A stretch of 64,000 bases of DNA, taken from the NCBI GenBank assembly GCA_947846985.1, contig CANTUZ010000002.1, forward strand, positions 132,349,389 through 132,413,388. Reading direction: 5' to 3'. The position numbers and the translations under genes were made by a program. Shown one piece after another: positions 48,706-62,214 of the stretch; positions within the stretch are counted from its first letter, which is position 1, and every line of letters begins with the position of its first letter. Source of the DNA: Fratercula arctica (Eukaryota > Chordata > Aves > Charadriiformes > Alcidae). Below the pieces are notes generated by a model. The model had not been told where the DNA came from. It saw only the letters and a program-made list of their open reading frames with translations, and did not search any database.

Positions 48706-50734
48706 TTCTTTTTTATTTTATATGCATGATATATTTTGCCTTTGCACAATACCTACCATATTGGAAAAATGAGGGATTTGCATGGTAGAGATAAAAAGGA
48801 TGCGGAAAAAGGGGCAACAGTCAGTGCTCCTCCCTTCTTGGTTGGGGAAGCTATTTGGGAAATTATTGATTAAAGGGGAAAAACGGGAGAGTGTATTGGT
48901 CCCGGTTTGTCTGGGAACTAACTCATTTGACTCTTGAAGCCATTCAAATCAGCAGTGACTGAATTAGCTACCATCAGTTAGGACATACCAGAAGACAGCA
49001 ATAATGAGAAAGGAAAGCCACATGCTTGAAGGAAGAGCTGCAAGGTTTTTTGTTTGATTGATTGCTTTTTTCCTTCAGGGAGGGAAGAGCCATGTTGTCC
49101 AATCAGATTTTCCAGTTTTGTAGAGTTAGGGAAACCAAAGCTATCAGGTACAAAGGTTTCTTATGCTTTGTCTCAACTCAGAGAAATTGTTGATGGTGGA
49201 GAGTCTTAGCAAGTGAGTTTCTGTGCTGCCAAAGAACTGTCAACAAGATCTAACAGTTATTGTGCCAGACGAACAATGACTGCAGATCTGATACTTGCTG
49301 ATAGACCCTGAATTTTAGGAAGGGCCTTTTGATCCAGTGACTAGGTCTTTGCCCAGCTTATCTCATAAATTGAGAAGGGATTCTAGTGTTTCCTAGCCAT
49401 GGGTTGTAGAAAGTATTGTATTTGGGAACATACTCTTATTAAAAAGAAAGCTGCAGCCTGACATTTTAATCAGCACCATGTGTCTGTGTCATTCTTGTGT
49501 ATATGAAGCAGTGAGAAGTCTTTACTGGTTGTCTATTATGTTGTCTGAATTGTACTCCTCAAGGATTAATTTGATATCTAAGAAAGTCTTAGAAGTACTT
49601 AAAAACATTCCTTCAGTTCTATAACACTTAATTTGTAACAAGAGCAAATTTAATCTAGTCTACTGTTATGTCACCTTTGTATAGACCTTCTGAAATTCCT
49701 CAGATTTTTTTGTTAGTCCTCACCCAGTCTGGAGTTTGGAGCTAGTTAGTGCCTGTATTGGTCATTCAATTCAGTTCTGACAAAACAGGCAACTTCCTTG
49801 TGGCATATAAAATATTATTTGCTGGTGCTGAAGACTCCAAATGACAAAGAGAGACGCTTTTTATGTCCATGGCCAACTTGTGCTTTGCCAGGGAACAGCT
49901 TAGGTCTCATTGGCGCTGATTGCCCTGGGCTGACAGTGTTGATGCCAACACGCTCTGGAACGGGCTACCCACTGTGCACATTATGAGGAACAAACCATAA
50001 TGGTGCTCAGCCACATGTTGCTGTAGCACAGTAGGTAGGTGGGGTCCCCCCTCTTGCCTGCTCCATGCATGATAATGTAAACACGGCTTAAAAGGGAGCT
50101 ATATGCCCTATAAAGATGATTTTTTTTTATCAGCAAAGCTTTCTGCTCTTTTTGCTGCCATTGGTGCTTCTGGTCCTTAGCAAAGGATGCCAGAGACACT
50201 ATGGGAATGGTTCCAGATGAGCGCAGTTTGAAGGAGAAGTTGTTACTTTAAGGAGGTACTGCTCCTGTAGACCTTCAGTTCATGGTCCTTTGCCTCAGGT
50301 TCCGTGACTTTGGAGTCATGAATCAACTGACTGTCCTCCTTTTAGAGGGGGGATTTAGGGTAAGGGAAACTATTACCTGGTGAGGGGACTGTTAAGTCCT
50401 TCATATCTAGAATAACTGTAGTTGGCAGCCATTTTCCCTTTCAAAGTCTTCTGCTGAAATCTGTTGCAGGTACTTTGGCACAAACTCACAAAGATTAAGG
50501 TGCGGTACCAGACTCCTCCTCATCAGCTAGCTATCCATCTGACATGGATCCACTGTAAGTCCTCCGGTTATAGAAATCTGCAGTGCTGTGCTGTAGACCT
50601 GCTACTGCTTCTCTCTTCACTGGTTATATCCTCAAAATCATCCTTAAATGCAGAGGGCCATAGACAGTGTTCATAGCTCTATATGATGCCTGTCACGTGG
50701 TCTTACAATTACATCATTTGTAGCCGTTGACCGT
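48706..50734. other. Unassigned sequence
   Basis: Between about 49800 and 50230 the sequence is more GC-balanced than background and might be an old repeat, but no family is recognised. Confidence 0.3.
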
Positions 50735-50950
50735 TATGAGGAAAAATTTCTTTGCTTCGAGGGTGCCAGAGCACTGGAACAGGCTGCCCAGAGAGGTTTT
50801 GGAGTCTCTTCTCTGGAGATATTCAAAACCCACCTGGATGTGTTCCTGTCCTGCCTGCTGTAGGTGACCCTGCTTTGGCAGGGGGGTTGGACTAAATGAT
50901 CTCCAAAGGCCTCTTCCAACCCCTGCCATTCTGTGATTCTGTGATTCTGT
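50735..50950 (+). repeat. CR1 LINE 3' fragment
   Basis: Plus-strand 3' non-coding end: GAGCACTGGAACAGGCTGCC, CACCTGGATGTGTTCCTGTC, GGGGGGTTGGACTAAATGAT and a tail of three ATTCTGTG octamers ending near 50948. The tail is well preserved. Confidence 0.95.
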
Positions 50951-52409
50951 TATGCTTCTGTCAGTAGGTATTGTGGCTGTTGCTGCAGGGTGTGCAGCAC
51001 GCATGGTACTGAGCACCACTTGCCCAGACAGCACAGCCCAGGACCTCACAGACTTTCTGCTTGGTCCTGCACCACTGCAGGGTCATGGTGGGATGGCAGC
51101 CCTGCAGAGAAGCCAGGCTTGCAGGCAGCCTGGTAACTGAGCGGGTGCCAACACCGAGGTCATGTGAGAGTCGCTGCTACTTTACTAGCAAAATCTGTGT
51201 TGGGAAGCTGCCAAACTTCATTCTGGGTTTTTTGCAACATGCCTGTCTACTCTCGTGTCTAGCAGACCTGTTGTCTGCATCAGAAGTAATACATGAAAAG
51301 ATATATATATGTGTGTATATATATCTATATATGATTGTACAGTGCCACCTGTACGTCCAGGTTAATTGTAGTTCAACAAATACCATATGTGCCTTTGTGG
51401 CCAGAGTGGCAGCTACCTGCAAGCACCACATATATCGTATCAACAAGGTCTCCTACTAAATTCTTCTCACGTCAAGACAAAGCAGAAAAAAGAACACCTA
51501 ACCTGAGTTCTCATCTGACATTCTCAGAAGGTACAATATACCCCTCAAAATAATACTTGAGGCCTCGAAAAAACATCTTTCCTCACCATATCAAGCACAG
51601 GCAATAACTTAGTAAAACTCTCTGACCTGAAAAAAGGAAGTGAATCAGGAGTCTTGTATCCAGTTACATTTTTTGGCAAGACTGAGGTGCTTTGGGCTGA
51701 TACCTATCCTCAAATTTAAATGTTACTATGGTCATTGAAGTCTGTTGTGTCTTGTGAAGTACTTTGGGGTAGTTTATCCCTGACAGTTTTTAATTGTTTA
51801 TAAACCTGGATCTCCCATATCTGGCAAGATTCTGATGTAAGTGTTCATATCAAAGACTGCCTACCACAACATGAAGTACCTCACATCCTCTGAAGTTTTA
51901 TTGTATATGTGTTTTCACCAGCCAAGAAAAGGGTTGAGTAGTCTCTGGTAAACTGTGATTTTGCTGAAGTTAGCAAAATGAAATCTGATCATATTTTTTT
52001 TCCCTACTAAATAACTATAGTATGCTTTTCCACTGAATATTTCTAGTAAAAAAAAAAATACTTTTTAGTGTACTTGAAGCTGATATGAAGCTTCTGACTC
52101 CAGAAGTGCAATGAACCATTAGCAGTCTCATGATGTAAGTATTAGTAACATTTATTTCTTAAGATAATTCCCTCCTAAAGTTAGTATATTAGCTACCTAC
52201 ATGTAGGAAAAACCTCTAATCTAAACCAGAACCAAACTAATATTAAAATATGCAGGCAATTACTTTCTTACTAACACCACATAAACCAAGACTATATATG
52301 AATCCGAACAAATTGAAATCAAAGATATTTATTTAACAGGAACAGCATATGCTAAATATAAATTTCATAAATGTTACTATATACCTGTCTTATGGATAGA
52401 TGAGCTAGA
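50951..52409. other. Unassigned sequence with one AT/GT microsatellite
   Basis: About 50960-51170 is GC-richer than background, without a recognised motif. An (AT)n(GT)n tract lies at 51301-51333. The rest is AT-rich. Confidence 0.35.
51301..51333. repeat. AT/GT microsatellite
   Basis: Alternating AT with a short GTGTGT core and further ATAT units. Confidence 0.85.
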
Positions 52410-53212
52410 GTCATAGAATCATAGAATTGCCTAGGTTGGAAGGGACCTTTCAGATCATCTAAACCAACCATCAACATAACACTGAAAAAAACCACCCCTA
52501 AACCATATCGCTAAGCACTATGTCTACCCCTCTTTTAAATACCTTCAGGGATGGTGACTCAGCCACTCCCCTGGGCAGCCTGTTCCAATGCTTAATAACC
52601 CTTTGAGTGTAAATTTTTTTCCTAATATCCAATCTAAACCACCCCTGGCACAACTTGAGGCCATTTCTTCTTGTCCTATTGCCTGTTACTTGGGAGAAGA
52701 GACCAACCCCCACCTGGCTACAACGTCCTTTCAGGTAGTTGTGAGAGCGATAAGGTCTCCCCTCAGCCTCCTTTTCTCCAGGCTGAACAACCCCAGCTCC
52801 CTCAGCGGTTCCTCATAAGACTTACTCTTCAGACCCCTCACCAGCTTTGTTGCCCTTCTCTGGACCCGCTCCAGCACCTCAGTGTCTTTCTTGCGGTGAG
52901 GGGCCCAAAACTGAACTCAGTATTCAAGGTGTGGCCTCACCAGTGTGGAGTACAGCAGGATGATCACTTCCCTAGTCCTACTCACCACACTATTCCTGAT
53001 AACAGGCCAGGATGCTCTTGGCCTTCTTGGCCACTTGGGCACACTGCTGGCTCATATTCAGCTGGCAGTCAACCACCAGATCCTTTTGTGCCAGGCAGCT
53101 CTCTAGACGCTGTTCCCCAAGCCTGTAGCGCTGCATGGGGATGTTATGACCCAGCGGGACCTGGCACTTGGCCTTGTTGAACCTCATACCATTGCCTTTG
53201 GCCCATAGGAAC
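52410..53212 (-). repeat. CR1 LINE fragment, ORF2 C-terminal half
   Basis: Minus-strand CR1 with an intact octamer tail at 52411-52425 and the 'ttggaagggacctttcagat' 3' signature. ORF2 peptides on the minus strand run from GNGMRFNKAKCQVPLGHN (about 53150-53210) through [19 protein letters not shown] to [15 protein letters not shown] and HWNRLPRGVAESPSL, ending near 52500 at the natural stop. Small indels separate these blocks. The 5' end is truncated near 53212. Its tail is almost the same as that at 12496-12622. Confidence 0.95.
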
Positions 53213-54539
53213 ATATGAAATATGTATTCAGGAAAAATAAATGACATAAATGGACACATCTCGCTAGATTTACCTGATTATTGTTATTTATTAATTTTAC
53301 ATATGTTTTCAATTAATTCTAAACTTATATATCTTCTTTGCAAGAATTTCTTTCCCAAAAACTTCTAGGGAAACCAAAGTTATTTGTGGAGGCTTTCTAA
53401 TTTGTGAACACTTTTTTACAGATATTACTATAATCTTATTAATAAATTGTAAGCTAAATATATTCTAATGGCATTTGTCATAGTATGTGATATTTTCTTT
53501 TGTATTCAGCCCCCATGATCCTGTTTTTTATGTAAGAGCATATTCTTATCTCTTTGCTGAACAGTTAGTTTGAATAAGAAAGTATATAAGAACAAAATAC
53601 ATTCAATTTTTAATATGTATGAGATAGTACTGTATTTGTATTTCTATTGCCAAAAGTTACATGATAGAATCTTTTAAAGGAATTGTGGAGAAAGTACTCA
53701 TTCATCTTTACGTATCTATGAAGAACACAGGAGAGAATTTCTCACAGTACAGCAATGTCCACGCCTTCCCACTGTAGTTGTGGAATTTTTAAAAAATTGA
53801 AAGCCGAAGCATATTTTCTAAAGTCAAAGAGGGATTCAAGTAACTAAAGCATAGTTACCAAAATTAGAACCCTGATTCACACCAGAAAATGTGCTGGGAT
53901 CTTTCATTCACATATTTAGGGTTAAATTGGTCATTCAAAATATTGTGTGCCTAGATACTGAGAGAATTCAGATACATTCTGACTTCTGGGACTTTATCTT
54001 GGTTGCTTTGTTTCTCATAATGGTAAAAAAAATAAATCAAATTGACATATAGGAAAAATAAAGTGTGACAATTGCTCATGCTACTAAGATGTTACATTTT
54101 TCTTCAAGAAAGGCTTTCATACTCCAGTGTACAAATACCGAGAGTAACACTTTCCAATACAATGTATCATCATATAACTTTATTTAAAATAAACCCTGAA
54201 TTGAAAAAAATATAGATTCTAAAGAAATCATATAGATATGGTTTTCTTCCATTCTTTTTTTTTTTACAGTTGTACAGAATTAGCTTGGAAAGCAATTTTA
54301 CATTTATTCACTTTGGGTATCATTTTTAATTTGCATCTTGCTGCTCGATGACTCCACTTGATGGGTAGAGTATGACAACAGGTAATAGATACAATAACAG
54401 TAAACCAGTGATCATTACTGCTGGGACTAGAAACCCCCATCATTGCTTTTTTTTTTTTTTAGCTTTCCTCAGCTGGAAAGTTTTGACATCTGCTGGTTTG
54501 GGACATAGCTGAACAGCTGTCAGCAGTGGGGTAGCTGCT
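53213..54539. other. AT-rich sequence, nothing recognised
   Basis: T-runs at about 54256-54267 and 54447-54460. No exon or repeat family supported. Confidence 0.35.
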
Positions 54540-55060
54540 TTCAGCAGCAGTTGGCGGGATGGCAGGGTGCCAGCTTGTACCATCTGTGCGCCTGACATTT
54601 CATTCTAATTAACAGTAGGGTTAATTGTTCTGGCAGGCTCAAATGTAGTGTCTAACATTACCCAAGGGAAACATGTACAAGTGCAGGAGTGGCAGGGAGC
54701 TGGGGACAGCGTTGCTAACAAACCTATTGAGGGAGAATGGTTAACAACTACTGATGGTTTTACTAGCTGGCCACATGCAATAAGGCTGAGGTATTTTTTT
54801 ATTCTGATGAATTATGCCAAGCCTGTAATGATGTAGAAGAAATCAAGCTTTGAAAGGCTGAGACTGCTGCCTTGGGGCAATTGAGAAGGAACAATTTGCA
54901 TGTTATTACTGCATATTCATACCTAATTGTGTTAGGCTTTGCTAATAGAGCAGAATGACAGTATGAAAAATCGAGCAACTGCTTTATAGCCAACAAAGCT
55001 AGTGTTTTTTCCCTACACTATGAGTGCTGAATGATCATTTAGACAGTTAGTTGTTCAATA
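54540..55060. promoter_or_regulatory. Candidate conserved non-coding element
   Basis: A 500-base block of even composition sits in AT-rich DNA. It carries CTAATTAACAG with GGTTAATTG (54607-54630), an octamer ATTTGCAT at 54894-54901 adjoining TTATTACTGCATATTCAT, GCAATTGAG and several CAGCTG-like E-boxes (54515-54560). The frames are short. Such motif-dense blocks commonly prove to be vertebrate developmental enhancers; conservation is not tested here. Confidence 0.3.
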
Positions 55061-58000
55061 TGACAAGTCTACCATTTGTTAGCTTGACATATAGTAATTT
55101 ATAAAGGAGTATTCTAATTTTGCTTTTAGTTTATTCTCATTTTATACAGTATTCATGGTAGCAATTTGAATGGGGATATTCATAGCTATTGTGAGTAGTT
55201 GTGATTCAAATAAAACTATTTTGTATGAAGTATTTCTATTGTTTTATGATGTATTAATTTTAATGTTTAAATAGCTTTTTCAGATGTTAATATAACATAA
55301 ACGAGATGTTGATGAGAAATTTCTATTACAATCGTGTCGCTACATACTGATTTAGCTAATGTTTTTACATTCACATTAAGACCCCTATTTCTAGAGTGTT
55401 GGGGTTGCAGGTTGGTTTAAAAAGTTGTCAAGTAATACCATACCAGGTTTATACATTCTAAATCCAAAAATACTGATATATTCAATATAGGCTGAGTTAC
55501 AATCCAGCATGTAGATGTAAATATCTCAAAACATCAAACTGAATGCATTCTTGTCATATATATTTATGGAACAGTACAAAAATAGACCTGACTCTTCAGG
55601 AAGACTGTACCTCAGTTTCACTCTAAGTTATTAATGACTTACTCTTCTAAATTTATCGAATCTCATTTCTTATTCCCTTCTTTCATACCATTCCATAAAC
55701 ATGACTAATACTCTAGAAAACATTACTATAGATCACATATATTAAAATATTAGCAGTCTCTGAAAATTTTGAAATTAACTATCTTAACTTTTAAAAATAC
55801 TGAAAAAGTTGATAGCAATACCAGACATGATCTAAAACTCTTGAAGGAAGGCCAGAAATAAGATTTTTCAATAGCTCTTAAGTCATTTTGGAATGTAAAT
55901 GACTTGGACATGTATCAGGCCTAAATTGCACGGTAAACTGATGGTAAACTTTTCTAAGAGGGAAGTGCCCTTAGTTCATTAGCGTACTGGTTAATCTCAG
56001 AAACAGGAGATGAGATTGTCAAAACTTGGACACAACAGAGGGAGTTAGAAGAAACCGAGGTGGAGTTTCAGTTGTTTGTGTGCTTTATTGTTGTAAAATG
56101 AAAGGAAATGTTTAATATGCTGGGTGAAACTTGAGATTCAAAACTTCTTTGTATTGTTTGTATAAATCTGTTTATTCAAATGTAATGCTTTCTTCACAGA
56201 GGAACATTGTACTGTGGGTAGTTTGTGCTTAGTTTTGTGTGTAGTCATTAGAAACATTTGTACTCCATTTACTTTGTTTATATGCAAAACATTTCCAACA
56301 TATAATGAAATTATTTCGGTAATATTGATTTATTTATTTTTATGACTACTACTGACACGTTTTATGCAAGGTATATAAATACTACAATCTGTGCAATATG
56401 ATATTTTAGAAGATCACTACATAATTGAAGTGCATGCAATATGGTTACATTCTAAAACTATGGTTATTGGTCAATAATTTTTTTTTTACTTTAGATGTGG
56501 AACCTTACTGACAAACTCCTTTTTTTTTTTTTTTTCTTTTTTTTGTGAGGAGATTTTGATTTATAAAGAAATCAGGTGAAAACATGAAGACTGGTGTTAA
56601 GCTTCTGATGTTACAATTGCATCAAAGGACAATGTGACTGCTACAGTAGGAATGACCTTAACAAAGTCTCGTGTGAAAAAGAAATATTGCTGGATAGATT
56701 TATAACTTTCACCTTTTAAATAAACCAAATGAACTTAATGCTTTATTTCCTTTCAAAACAAAAAGGACTCAACTGGTTATATTTACCTCGATATTACAAA
56801 GAATGCCACTGAATATATATGAACATCTTTAACAAATCAACATTCTGAAAATGCCTAGAGCTAATGTAATTTATTATGCATGGAAGAGGATGCTAAATAT
56901 ATTGGCCTTCAGCAGAAAATAATAAAATGGTTTGATTGGGTTTAATTTAATTATTGTTGTAAGTGAAAATCCTCGATTCCTGCCTTCTCTGTCCTTCAAA
57001 GAATTCCTCATGGAAGAAAAGCAGTAAAAAATCCACTTACCATGTTGCAAAAAGGCATGTCAGTCAAGGCCATTATGAGGTCTTGTCCACTCATTTCCCT
57101 GTCTTTTTGTCTTATTTTTTCTTTTTCTTTTTTTTTCTTTTTTCTTCTTTTTTTTTTTTTTTTCAAACTGTCACAGCTGAGCTTCAGTTCTTTGCCATCT
57201 GTACTATCAGTATATGTCTAATCTAGTGCCTTCCTGACCTCCTGGTGTAAAACAAAATAGAAAATCTGCCAGGACTTTACAAGACTGAAAAGTTAAATTA
57301 ACAAAATGCAATTAAGATCATGTTTAATATTCCTCTTTCAGGACTTACTAAAGAAGATTCTTCTACACTGAGGTTATTCTTGATTTGTAGTCTGGATGTA
57401 TTTGACTCTTCCTTATTCCTTCCTACAGGTAGGTGAGCTCCCTGTTATGCGTTTCCTGTATCAAATTCCAAATCTCATAATCCTAGGAATTTTTTCTCAT
57501 CAGTTTCCCTACAAAACAAATGTTTCTAGCCAATACTATTACTTCTTTTCTCAATATCTCATAATATACTGCAGTTTTAAATTCAGAGGTAATCCGTACG
57601 CTCCGTCCTTTCTAAACAGGTTGTTGTTGGAGCAATTTTTTTTCTTTATTCCTTTCACTAGGTTCCTTTGCTTTTCACAACATAGAAGCTAACGTCTTTT
57701 TGTCATTTAATCAGGCTTCTATCATAATACTATTTTCTATCATATACTATTTTCTCTCTTAAAGAAAGTCCACGTCAGAATGTAAGTCACGTCACTTTTT
57801 GCTAGGGACCATTTAGACATTTTCATAAAATATGTTTTCTTTTTTTTAATATTATCACTTCACAGTTATAGAAAATATTTGATGCCTTATACTCTTAAGA
57901 TTTTTTTGTGGATTTATACAGACTGTTCTAAGTCTGTCTGAATGGTGGAAAGAAGAGTATGTTCAATGGAATCTTACATCAAGAGGACTGTGAAATCTGG

Positions 58001-59085
58001 GTAGCCAGTATTTAGAATTAGTAGCTATTACTAGCTGAATCTTGGTTTTTATACCACTTCCATTAGAAATTTCTTCCACCCTGCTTTGCAGGGTGTGTTC
58101 ATATACAGTCCTATTCATGCGCAGTTCATTTATATGTAATGAATTCTGGTGAGCAAGCAGCAGACAGAAGAAATACAAATCAGGGAAACATTTACATATA
58201 GTTTTCATTTACCTATCCTTATCTTTCCTGTCTTTTTCCTTTTCCTTTTTCTTTCTCCTACATGCTACCTTTTAAAAAAATATATTTCCTGCTATGGTGA
58301 TTTCTAGATATTTCTATGCTTATTTCTACATACTAATTTACTTTGGAAACTTTTGGCCTATGAAAGAAGCGAACAAGTTGTTGTCTTTAAACTTGTCTTG
58401 ATTGACAAGACCTTTTGGTTTTGAGGAATTTTTGCTGTTCTGATTAATGGTGGGTGTAAAAATAAAACTGTCTCTAAGAGATTCTGTTGTGCATGATGAT
58501 GGAGGGGGAACACAACAAATACCATTACTGATAATTTTTCTATCTCAAATTTTTCCTCATGCAAGAAGTACAGCTAAATTGTTTCATGCTGCCACAGCAA
58601 CAATACTGCAGTATGGAAAAATCCTTTACTTTGTGGGTGAGGTTGATACAATTTTGATGGATGTGAGTGCTTGGCATATTCATCTTTAATTACCATCTAG
58701 AATTGTTTCAGATTTTTTTTTTAAAACAAGGAAGAATAAAAACAAGCCTCAAGAAATAGTAAAAATCTGGTTTGGCTGAAGCTTACTGAAACAGAGTTAT
58801 ATTGATTTTGGCTACTTCTGTTCCGTATATTTAGTTGATCTGAACACAATTTTTGTTATTCAATATCAATAATTATATTATGTTATAGTTGGAAGGTATG
58901 TTTTGAATTCATATTTCCCATTCTAGAGAACTGTGGATTTTATTATAAGTTGCAAAAATATTTATTATTAGCTGGATGCCAACTATGTATTTTTGTTAAC
59001 ATTCATAGTAAGTGTTCGTACTGCAAGGAACATGATACTAAACTGTAAATTTAAATCCTGAAACTTGCAGGGTTTTTCAGATTGT
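55061..59085. other. AT-rich sequence with pyrimidine tracts
   Basis: T-run at 56520-56544 and a T/C tract at 57101-57163. A frame open from 58447 to 58689 contains a plausible-looking peptide but no splice context and no known domain. Otherwise nothing is recognised. Confidence 0.35.
57101..57163. repeat. Pyrimidine (T/C) low-complexity tract
   Basis: About 60 bases of T with scattered C and almost no purine. Confidence 0.85.
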
Positions 59086-59376
59086 AATATCATGGAATTA
59101 CAGAGTATTTGAGCTGCCTTGTCAATGGGCATGACTGAGAAGGGGCTGGCTCAGTTTTCTTAATTTTCCTTCTTCCCCTCCATCAGATATTTATACATAT
59201 TGATAGGATCCCCCTGGGCCTTCTCCCTGACGATGTCAGGGACCAGGTAGTTTCCAGGCAATCAGTGCCCTCAACCTCTCCTCGTAAGAGAGTTGCTCCA
59301 GTCCCTTATTCCTCTTTGTGGCTCTTTGCTGGACTCACTCCAGTATGTCCATGCCTCTCTTGTACTGGGGAGCGTC
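59086..59376 (-). repeat. Older CR1 LINE fragment
   Basis: On the plus strand it reads as the reverse complement of a CR1 3' region: 'tcatggaattacagagtatt' tail remnant, GATAGGATCCCCCTGGGCCT, the 'cctcaacctctcctcgtaagag' block and GCTGGACTCACTCCAGTATG. It is more diverged than the other copies. The match fades after about 59376. Confidence 0.8.
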
Positions 59377-59446
59377 ATTTCCTGTGCTCACTGTAGACAG
59401 GTCGCATTCCCCTCCTACTATATCTATAACAATCCCTACATCAGCC

Positions 59447-59465
59447 AAAAAAAAAAAAAAAAAAG
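59447..59465. repeat. Poly-A run
   Basis: About 18 A residues. No adjacent SINE or processed pseudogene was recognised to its left beyond the CR1 remnant. Confidence 0.85.
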
Positions 59466-60829
59466 GTACCTGGAACTCACAGTTTTATCCAAATGCTCCC
59501 AGAATTAGAATTTAGTCTCTTCACTTGAGAATTTCCAGGTGTTTCATCATGATCTCAAGTTCAAGCAGTTAAGATTAATTAAATTAATCCAGAAAACAAC
59601 ATAGGCAAAATGGGAAATTGTAGACCTGAATATGAATGATTAACGAAACAAACTGTCAGGACATGGCTTGCTTACCTTTTACAGATTGTAGCTTTACAGC
59701 AGCTATTCTGCATGAATATAAATATGAATTAACAATGATTTTTTTTTCCTGTTCATTATGCTGAATAGGATTTGGTAACTTGGTATAATGTATTAAAAGA
59801 TAAGGAAAACCTGAGTTTACAAAAAAAAGCTGGAGTTCCCTTTGGAGTTACTCTGGACATTGTGAAAAACTTTGAAATAAAATGTCTTTGTCAGAGGTCA
59901 ATGCTGGAATGATGTTAAAAGAAGTGTCCCTCTGTGCAGACAACTGGAATCTATGTTTTAGTGAAAATTTTTAACAGGGAACACAGCTATACATTCCCAT
60001 TTTGATTTTCCCTTATACATTTTGATCCTATTAAAAATTCTTTATTTCTTTCAGAGAACTACAAATAATATTTTACTTTACTTTCTTTGTGAGTCCCAGA
60101 AGACTGAAGGTTTTGCACTGTACCAGTGTTAAGTAGGCGACAGTTTTATATTTAAGAGATTAAAATTTACATAAATAACACAGATAAAGTATGGAGAATG
60201 AGAAAATTAAAGAATGATGGCTCGTCTGTGACATATTGGATCTATAATTAGGGTGTAGGTATTCCTGCACTGCTAGATAGAGGGTATCTCTTCCTGCCTG
60301 TTTTGACTTTATTGTTACATCTGCTACAGTGGTAGCATCCTGGCATTTCAATTCCAAAAAAATTTAGATACATGGCTTTTCCAAAGCTCCTATAAATGAC
60401 TGCACACATTATTCACAAGGAACAACTTTTGCAAAAGAAGAGTTCTGACTTCCTTCTGGCTACAAATGCCCACATCTGGAATAAATCTAACTTAAATCAA
60501 GAAATAAGAATCATTCTGTGCTTCTCGCATATCTCGTTGCATGTCATGGCTTAGCCAAAATTTGACTGTGCCCATTGTCTTGCTTTCTTCTAGTAAGTGT
60601 CAAGAAAATTATTTGACATGTTTCTGTGAACACTGAATATTTTCCACAGGACTTGAGAAAGTTTAAGACTGTATTTTAACTTCTGTATGAACACAAGAGG
60701 TAAGATTCTTAAATATTGGTAAAACTAATAATTTAGGGGAATTTTAATACACTTTTTTATTCACACACAGAGCACAAAACTGTAACATATTTCTTGCTGT
60801 CTGGTCATGGATTTGTTATTTTGTTTTAC
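59466..60829. other. AT-rich sequence, nothing recognised
   Basis: No exon or repeat family supported. Confidence 0.35.
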
Positions 60830-61140
60830 AAATATATTTATACTTTAACATAAATAGCCATAATGTAGCTTTGCTTGCATTGCCATTATGCAAATTACAT
60901 CTGTTTAAAGACATTTTATCTGGAGTAGATTTAATATTTAAAGGATATAGCTGTCTTTTTTTTTTTTTTAATTTTATTCCTGTATCTCTTTATAATTGAT
61001 TAATGTTCATTTGGATGAATAATTTATAGCTCATATAGCTCCTGGCTTATTAATTGTTTAATTTCAGAGAAAGTAACTGAGTACTAAGGAGAAGCAAGTT
61101 GTCATTCAGGGGACATATTAAATTTAAATACTCCATTGAT
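60830..61140. promoter_or_regulatory. Candidate conserved non-coding element
   Basis: Contains TTATGCAAATTAC with a perfect octamer at 60888-60895, then after a T-run (60957-60970) a dense set of TAATTGATTAATG, ATAATTTAT and ATTAATTGTTTAAT motifs (60995-61065). This pattern fits binding by POU and homeodomain factors. Inference only. Confidence 0.28.
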
Positions 61141-62214
61141 GCATGGAGTAGAAGTGGTCAAAGTACTTCGTATGTGCTTCTTACATCTAGTACTGTAGTT
61201 GTAAAGAAGAATAAAGATAATGAAGATTAAAGGGTATTAGGGTTTTTTTAGATAGAAAAGGCATTTGATAGCATGTGATTTGGCAAATTTTATGATCCTG
61301 TTCTAGTTTTGTTTTTCTTTCTGTGTCTTTTTTTTTGCATCATTGGTTTTCGCTGCAGTAGGCCAAGCAGAGAGAGGAGCAAATTGAATAAACAGTTCTC
61401 AGACTTAATAATAAACAAGATTAAATATGCAAATGATTAAGTGATAAAATTAACCTTAAATTGTAGATGTCTTTTGCCTTTGCAATTGAAATTAATCTTG
61501 AGATATGTTTAGATCAAAGGAAAAGAATCTGAATCAACATTGATCTTTTGATGAGGATATGCAGTAGTTTTGCATATCTTGAGAGCCTATGAAACTCGCT
61601 AGACAGGGCTTAATTTTAATTAAGATCAAGAAGAGAAGTTCTTCCTCCCTATAGAGAAGTAGCTACTGCTGTAGCCAACACTTTGGAGTTGGCTAAGTGT
61701 TATGGTCCATGTATGAAGATGAAATATTTTTTGGAAGATTTTATTGTAGGAATTGCTAATAGTAACAACTTCCCAGTATTTTTATATTACCATGTTACAT
61801 ATGATATAGCTAACTTCACCCGGTACTTGTACAGTGAGCTATTTATAGAAGGGTAATTATTGAAAGACAGAAAATGATTCCAGGGATTTTGTGTCTTGGC
61901 TTTCTGTTGTAGTTATCTTGCTGTTATTTGAAAGAACTGAATTATTTATTTTTATTAGTATTGAGAAGGAAGTAAAAATAAAAGTCAAATACCCTGCAGT
62001 TGAATTTATTTGTTTTGATCTTGACATTTAAAAACCGACAAGTTATTATGTATCATGGAAAACAGGTAAGGCTATGTCATCTCCCTCCGCTAAAGCCAAA
62101 AAGTTGTTAATAAAATGCATATATCCTTTCCTTCTCTCTACTTAGAATTGATAGCGTGTTCTGTAAGCAAACAAAATAATCCCAAAATAATTTGCATTTT
62201 CTACATTTGCAGAG
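61141..62214. other. AT-rich sequence, some motif-dense patches
   Basis: A further octamer ATGCAAAT lies at 61427-61434 within a TAAT-rich patch (61400-61450), and TTAATTTTAATTAA at about 61610-61623 is a near-palindrome. No gene or repeat family is recognised. Confidence 0.3.

Noticed and set aside
58447..58689. 80-codon plus-strand frame that might be a processed pseudogene
   Set aside because: The peptide resembles no protein I can name and there is no poly-A tail or target duplication at its end.
18814..62197. Apparent enrichment of octamer motifs (ATGCAAAT/ATTTGCAT) across the window, at least eight copies
   Set aside because: In AT-rich DNA of this length several copies are expected by chance on two strands. 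Only those inside motif-dense blocks were mentioned, and only as weak support.
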